Below the pieces are notes generated by a model, which worked only from the letters and a program-made list of their open reading frames with translations, did no database searches and was not told where the DNA came from. Source: Daejeonella sp. JGW-45 (GTDB taxonomy: Bacteria; Bacteroidota; Bacteroidia; Sphingobacteriales; Sphingobacteriaceae). Taken from it: DNA of 64,000 nucleotides. Shown in pieces: positions 61,701-64,000 of the stretch. The position numbers and the translations under genes are program-made. Where the stretch lies: the NCBI RefSeq assembly GCF_029360805.1, contig NZ_JARKNC010000008.1, forward strand, positions 1-64,000, written 5' to 3'. How positions within the stretch are numbered: position 1 is the stretch's first letter; each line of letters starts with the position of its first letter.

Positions 61701-61872
61701 ACTGTCCGTTTGAATTGGAGACGGTTCCGTTTTTGGTACCCTCAACAAGAACGCTGACACCAGGAAGTGTTACTCCATTTTTGTCGGTCACTACACCCTT
61801 TAGCTGCACGTTCTGTGCAAATGAATCCTGAAGGACTAAGCTAAAGAGTATGAATATTAAAAATTTCTTCAT
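58762..61872 (-). CDS. SusC/RagA TonB-dependent outer-membrane transporter
   Basis: A 1036-residue protein with a signal peptide to SFAQ. The carboxypeptidase-regulatory-like domain is LKGVVTDKNGVTLPGVSVLV, and SLNEVVVVGFGTQKKESLVG leads into the plug (GGRIPGLITRTMDG, EDIEQFSILKDASATAVYGV). The barrel closes with KFYALGLNVTF. There is no STN domain. It lies 20 bases downstream of the susD gene at 61893, so the two sets are probably one transcript. The plug and barrel differ from the SusC at 24815, which suggests a different substrate size or linkage. Confidence 0.95.
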   Translation of the reverse strand: MKKFLIFILFSLVLQDSFAQNVQLKGVVTDKNGVTLPGVSVLVEGTKNGTVSNSNGQYTINVSNPNVSLVFSYLGFLPQTVKVNGRRTINISMEEDARSLNEVVVVGFGTQKKESLVGSIGNIETKELKRAAPSNLTNAIGGRIPGLITRTMDGAVGGTQNRYSNGNQDDAQFFIRGKATTNGQQPLVLVDGVEGSFSRINPEDIEQFSILKDASATAVYGVRGANGVILITTRRGAVGTPKINVTTQFRMLQPLAFPKFLGSYDYASLYNEAQRNVGQAERYTAQDLQYYQTGEQPFTHPDVNWRDILTKDYSTEQQHIANVSGGTDKVRYYVSGEYNQAGGLFVSSEKTKYDYRRFNLRSNLDFTVTPTTQFDIKINGRLNDLNFGAKGESSGQRVNATAWGDIVNRLPNTSPLYNPNGTYAVGDGVLGWNSLSDLYESGFYRRLSNTLESNFALTQKLDFITKGLYVRGKYAMSFGSGSTKYNYEQPSIWSYNAATQAYTLVRPATIPLYSINNNFQDYSRTQYTEASVNYDRTFGANHKVTGMAVYTQTTDEIQINLPSSFRGVAGRLTYAFKDKYLVEGNVGYNGSDQFSKGNRYALFPAGALGWVISEESFVKNNVKWLDFLKVRGSYGEIGNDQIAGFNYLYRYEFINPPAPGTSNTNPSYYNLGVSPVGQIGLIEGTLGNDKVSWEIARKANVGIDIRLFKSRLSFTGDLFQEKRSNILARRSDIPVYTGLLSTNLPALNIGKVTNKGYEMELSYRDRVGQLGFSVGGNYTFVRNTIDYKAEVPQRYPYQKEAGNPINTPFVYIWTGKFYDTPDLTNPAVPKPVGALIPGDLMFKDLNGDGIIDSDDRMYTGYSDLPEKMFGFNLSLDFKGFDISTFWQGASNVSIRPSGPISNEFGPNVQPFHKEGRWVYDPSRGLDTRATATYPSLQLGGSPQTRLPSTFNLLNAEYLRLKTAEIGYNFPESINKKLRVANLRIFMNGSNLLTFDHLGKYNIDPEYFSTLGSANGTGTGAYSPQNKFYALGLNVTF

Positions 61873-61892
61873 GATTTAAAGTTTAAATAAGT

Positions 61893-63536
61893 TTACCAGC
61901 CTGTATTTTGAACTAAACTTGAATTTCTTCCAATCTCTGACAGAGGAAAAGGATAGAGGTACATTTTAGCCTGGAACACGCGCGGTTCTACAACTTCAGG
62001 TGTATAGGTAAAAGTCCCATTGGCATTTTTCACTATTTTCAAACCTGATACAGGTTGATTCAACACCTGCTCAGCGGTTTTCCATCTTCTCAGATCCAGG
62101 TGACGATGCTCTTCAAATGCCAGTTCAATTCTTCTTTCGTTACGGATGGCGATACGCATTTTTGCCTGATCATTTGCCAGCGGGACCGACTGATTACCTG
62201 TTAGTCCGGCTCTTGTACGAACCATAGTTAATGCCTGTCGGGCAGTCATTCCGAATGTACCTGCATTATCAGGCCCGAAAGCTTCATTCATCGCTTCAGC
62301 ATAGTTGAGCAATACTTCCCCATATCTGAACAATGGGAAAGAATGAAATCCGGTACCGGTTGGTGCTGTCCATCTGGCGCTCGCTACTAAGAATTTGCGC
62401 AGGTAGAAACCTGTTCTGGTAGCTTTTGCGCCCTGTTTATCTTTACCGCCGTCGAACGTTTCGATCGTAGTACCCATCCATGAAGCTCCATTAAACAGGA
62501 TACTTTTAGCAAACCGGGGATCTCTGTTTGCGAAAGGATTCGCAGCGTGGGTCGGATTACTCCAGCTAAACGGTGTACCGTCAATCCGCTCATAAGCGTT
62601 CACGAGGTCAAGTGACGGATTAGTGCCGCCTTCCCCTCCGGCCAGACTTACCGGGCCATTCAGGCGCTCAAAGGTATTTGAAGCTGTTTGATGCTTTAGA
62701 AATATAATTTCATTGTTATTCACAATGGTATTAAAAAATGCATCATACCCGGTTCCGGCGGTGTAGAGACTATACAAATTCAATTTGATAACCGCATCTG
62801 AAGCTGCTGCGGCAGCCTGCCATTTGGCAACTGCACCCGAAGGATTATTTAACGGACTGGCGGCATACAAAAGCAATCTGGCTTTTAGAGCCATTGCAGC
62901 ACCTCTGGTTGCGCGTCCAAAATCTGCAGTTGCATATGATGGCGGCAGAAGCGTTATAGCTTCATCACATAATGCAGTTATATACTGAACGCATTCGTCG
63001 TAAGAACTCTTGGCTATATTCAGGTTATCATCTGGCTTAAGAAGCGACTTCACAATAGGATAGCCTCCATAACGTTTTAGCAGCTCAAAATTGAGGAGCG
63101 CCCTGATAAAAAGTACTTGTCCGTATTGAATATCACGATTAGTCTTAGACATAACGGCATCGATAATTTTAGGATGGATCTCCTCGGAATAAACATAGGT
63201 TGCCCGGATACCCGCGTAAGAGTCCGAGAAACTGTCATCGCGCGGGGAGGAAGAAGCCCATAAGCCAGTTCCCCAGAATTCCGCTTCCGAGTTTCTTGGG
63301 CCGTGTACAGCCTCATCTGTTGCTGACGCCACCATCGAACTTCCCCCAAGCCTGTTATAGCCTGTCGGGACGTATGTATAAAGTCTGTTTACTGCCTGCG
63401 AAATATTGAGAGAGTTTCCATATATCAAATCTGATTGAACATATTGAACAGGTTCGCTATTGATGTCTTCTTTAGAACATGCTGCAAGAATGGCGATCAT
63501 CGTCATACCTGCAAAAGCGTATATGATTTTTTTCAT
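61893..63536 (-). CDS. SusD/RagB-family outer-membrane lipoprotein
   Basis: A 547-residue lipoprotein (MIAILAACSKED, Cys20). SusD blocks: SLNISQAVNRLYTYVPTG, YGQVLFIRALLNFELLKRYG, GYPIVKSLLKPDDN, RATRGAAMALKARLLLYAAS, LFRYGEVLLNYAEAMNEAFG, IAIRNERRIELAFEEHRHL. It belongs with the SusC fragment at 63552 and precedes the SusC at 58762. It binds glycan at the cell surface. Position and similarity suggest it arose from the same ancestor as the SusD at 56923. Confidence 0.94.
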   Translation of the reverse strand: MKKIIYAFAGMTMIAILAACSKEDINSEPVQYVQSDLIYGNSLNISQAVNRLYTYVPTGYNRLGGSSMVASATDEAVHGPRNSEAEFWGTGLWASSSPRDDSFSDSYAGIRATYVYSEEIHPKIIDAVMSKTNRDIQYGQVLFIRALLNFELLKRYGGYPIVKSLLKPDDNLNIAKSSYDECVQYITALCDEAITLLPPSYATADFGRATRGAAMALKARLLLYAASPLNNPSGAVAKWQAAAAASDAVIKLNLYSLYTAGTGYDAFFNTIVNNNEIIFLKHQTASNTFERLNGPVSLAGGEGGTNPSLDLVNAYERIDGTPFSWSNPTHAANPFANRDPRFAKSILFNGASWMGTTIETFDGGKDKQGAKATRTGFYLRKFLVASARWTAPTGTGFHSFPLFRYGEVLLNYAEAMNEAFGPDNAGTFGMTARQALTMVRTRAGLTGNQSVPLANDQAKMRIAIRNERRIELAFEEHRHLDLRRWKTAEQVLNQPVSGLKIVKNANGTFTYTPEVVEPRVFQAKMYLYPFPLSEIGRNSSLVQNTGW

Positions 63537-63551
63537 CTGTTTGTGTTGAGT

Positions 63552-64000
63552 TTAAAATTTCGCACTAAGACCAAGACTGATTGTGCGCTGAAGCGGATAA
63601 CTTAGCCCATTATCCTGGATCTCAGGATCTTTCTGACTTACATCATCCCACACAAAAACATTGTTTCCATTCAGGAAGATCCGTGCACCTGTCATTTTTA
63701 TCTTGCTGACAAGCTTAGCCGGGAGGGAATAACCCAACTCCAGGAACTTAAGTCTCACGAATGAGTTATCCTGCACCCAGTATGAGTTAGATACAAAGTT
63801 ATTAGGATTGCTTAGTGTTAAACGCGGGTAGCCAGCAGACTGACCGGATCCCGGAACCCAGCGATCCAGATGGTGCTCTGAGGCATTACCTGTTCTGTTT
63901 GTAAACTCCCAGTAAGAAGATCCCGAGTTATAGGTGGTACTGTTTCGTGTTCCCTGGAACAGTGCATTCAGATCAAAACCTTTGAACGACACACCAAAAT
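63552..64000 (-). CDS. SusC/RagA transporter, C-terminal part (continues beyond window)
   Basis: The last ~150 residues of a TonB-dependent SusC protein: FGVSFKGFDLNALFQGTRN begins at the window edge, then DRWVPGSGQSAGYPRL, NSYWVQDNSFVRLKFLELGY, ARIFLNGNNVFVWDD and the barrel-closing strand QRTISLGLSAKF. The GTG at 63992 is not a start but a valine codon; the frame is open to the edge. It lies 15 bases upstream of susD at 61893 and is the first gene of the pair as far as visible. Confidence 0.92.
   Translation of the reverse strand, partial: FGVSFKGFDLNALFQGTRNSTTYNSGSSYWEFTNRTGNASEHHLDRWVPGSGQSAGYPRLTLSNPNNFVSNSYWVQDNSFVRLKFLELGYSLPAKLVSKIKMTGARIFLNGNNVFVWDDVSQKDPEIQDNGLSYPLQRTISLGLSAKF

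Noticed and set aside
63552-63992. Independent small gene starting at 63992
   Set aside because: The first codon is an internal GTG; the frame stays open to the window edge and the sequence is the C-terminal barrel of SusC.

Overview
The window reads as a chromosomal stretch of a Sphingobacteriaceae-like Bacteroidota (Pedobacter/Mucilaginibacter type). Supporting signs are three SusC/RagA plus SusD/RagB sets (one cut by the window edge), lipoprotein and Tat leaders on most exported proteins, a DUF5017 surface lipoprotein, AT-rich intergenic DNA, and no obvious Shine-Dalgarno dependence. Nearly all of the 64 kb is one catabolic supercluster (a very large polysaccharide utilisation locus). It probably targets an acidic, uronate-rich or oxidised glycan.

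Layout. 0-0.6 kb: the end of an IS3-type insertion sequence abuts a 5'-truncated isochorismatase-like gene. 0.6-7.0 kb (minus): kelch propeller, three amidohydrolase_2 proteins (two lacking the HxH metal motif), a sugar-dehydrogenase-like propeller and an azurin-type cupredoxin protein. 7.2-8.0 kb (plus): murQ. 8.0-19.1 kb (minus): DUF1080, Gfo/Idh/MocA oxidoreductase, NAD epimerase, DHDPS-family aldolase, enolase-superfamily dehydratase, a 1270-residue heparinase/FG-GAP fusion and L-serine dehydratase. 19.2-21.7 kb: ceramidase-like protein and esterase. 21.8-28.0 kb: SusC-SusD-DUF5017. 28.3-31.1 kb: Tat-exported DegT aminotransferase and a propeller. 31.3-35.1 kb: PVC-type dehydrogenase-like protein, HiPIP and a three-module RidA protein. 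35.3-44.1 kb: two zinc-knuckle heparinase II/III-like proteins, a propeller and a beta-helix lyase-like protein. 44.4-48.6 kb: SGNH esterase, TIM-barrel glycosidase-like protein and an intact amidohydrolase. 48.7-56.3 kb: two paralogous two-domain proteins around an orphan Cys-rich lipoprotein, plus a propeller. 56.9-64 kb: two tandem SusCD pairs.

The strongest unifying signal is a 14-bp near-palindrome, consensus YGKKWACGTRCMCG, found nine times and almost only in front of transcription units (at 7093, 19103, 28050, 28236, 31182, 35130, 37903, 47619 and 48636). It looks like the operator of one LacI-type repressor that is not encoded here. It ties the scattered operons into one regulon.

Proposed workflow (inference): SusCD complexes import oligosaccharides released by surface lyase-like proteins and esterases. 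Heparinase-like and beta-helix enzymes cut them. Exported dehydrogenase-like propellers, the cupredoxin and the HiPIP may handle oxidised sugar intermediates, and amidohydrolases may open lactones. DUF1080/Gfo-Idh-MocA proteins may process 3-keto-glycosides. The enolase-superfamily dehydratase and DHDPS-family aldolase would deliver pyruvate-level products. No rRNA, tRNA or CRISPR array was recognised.
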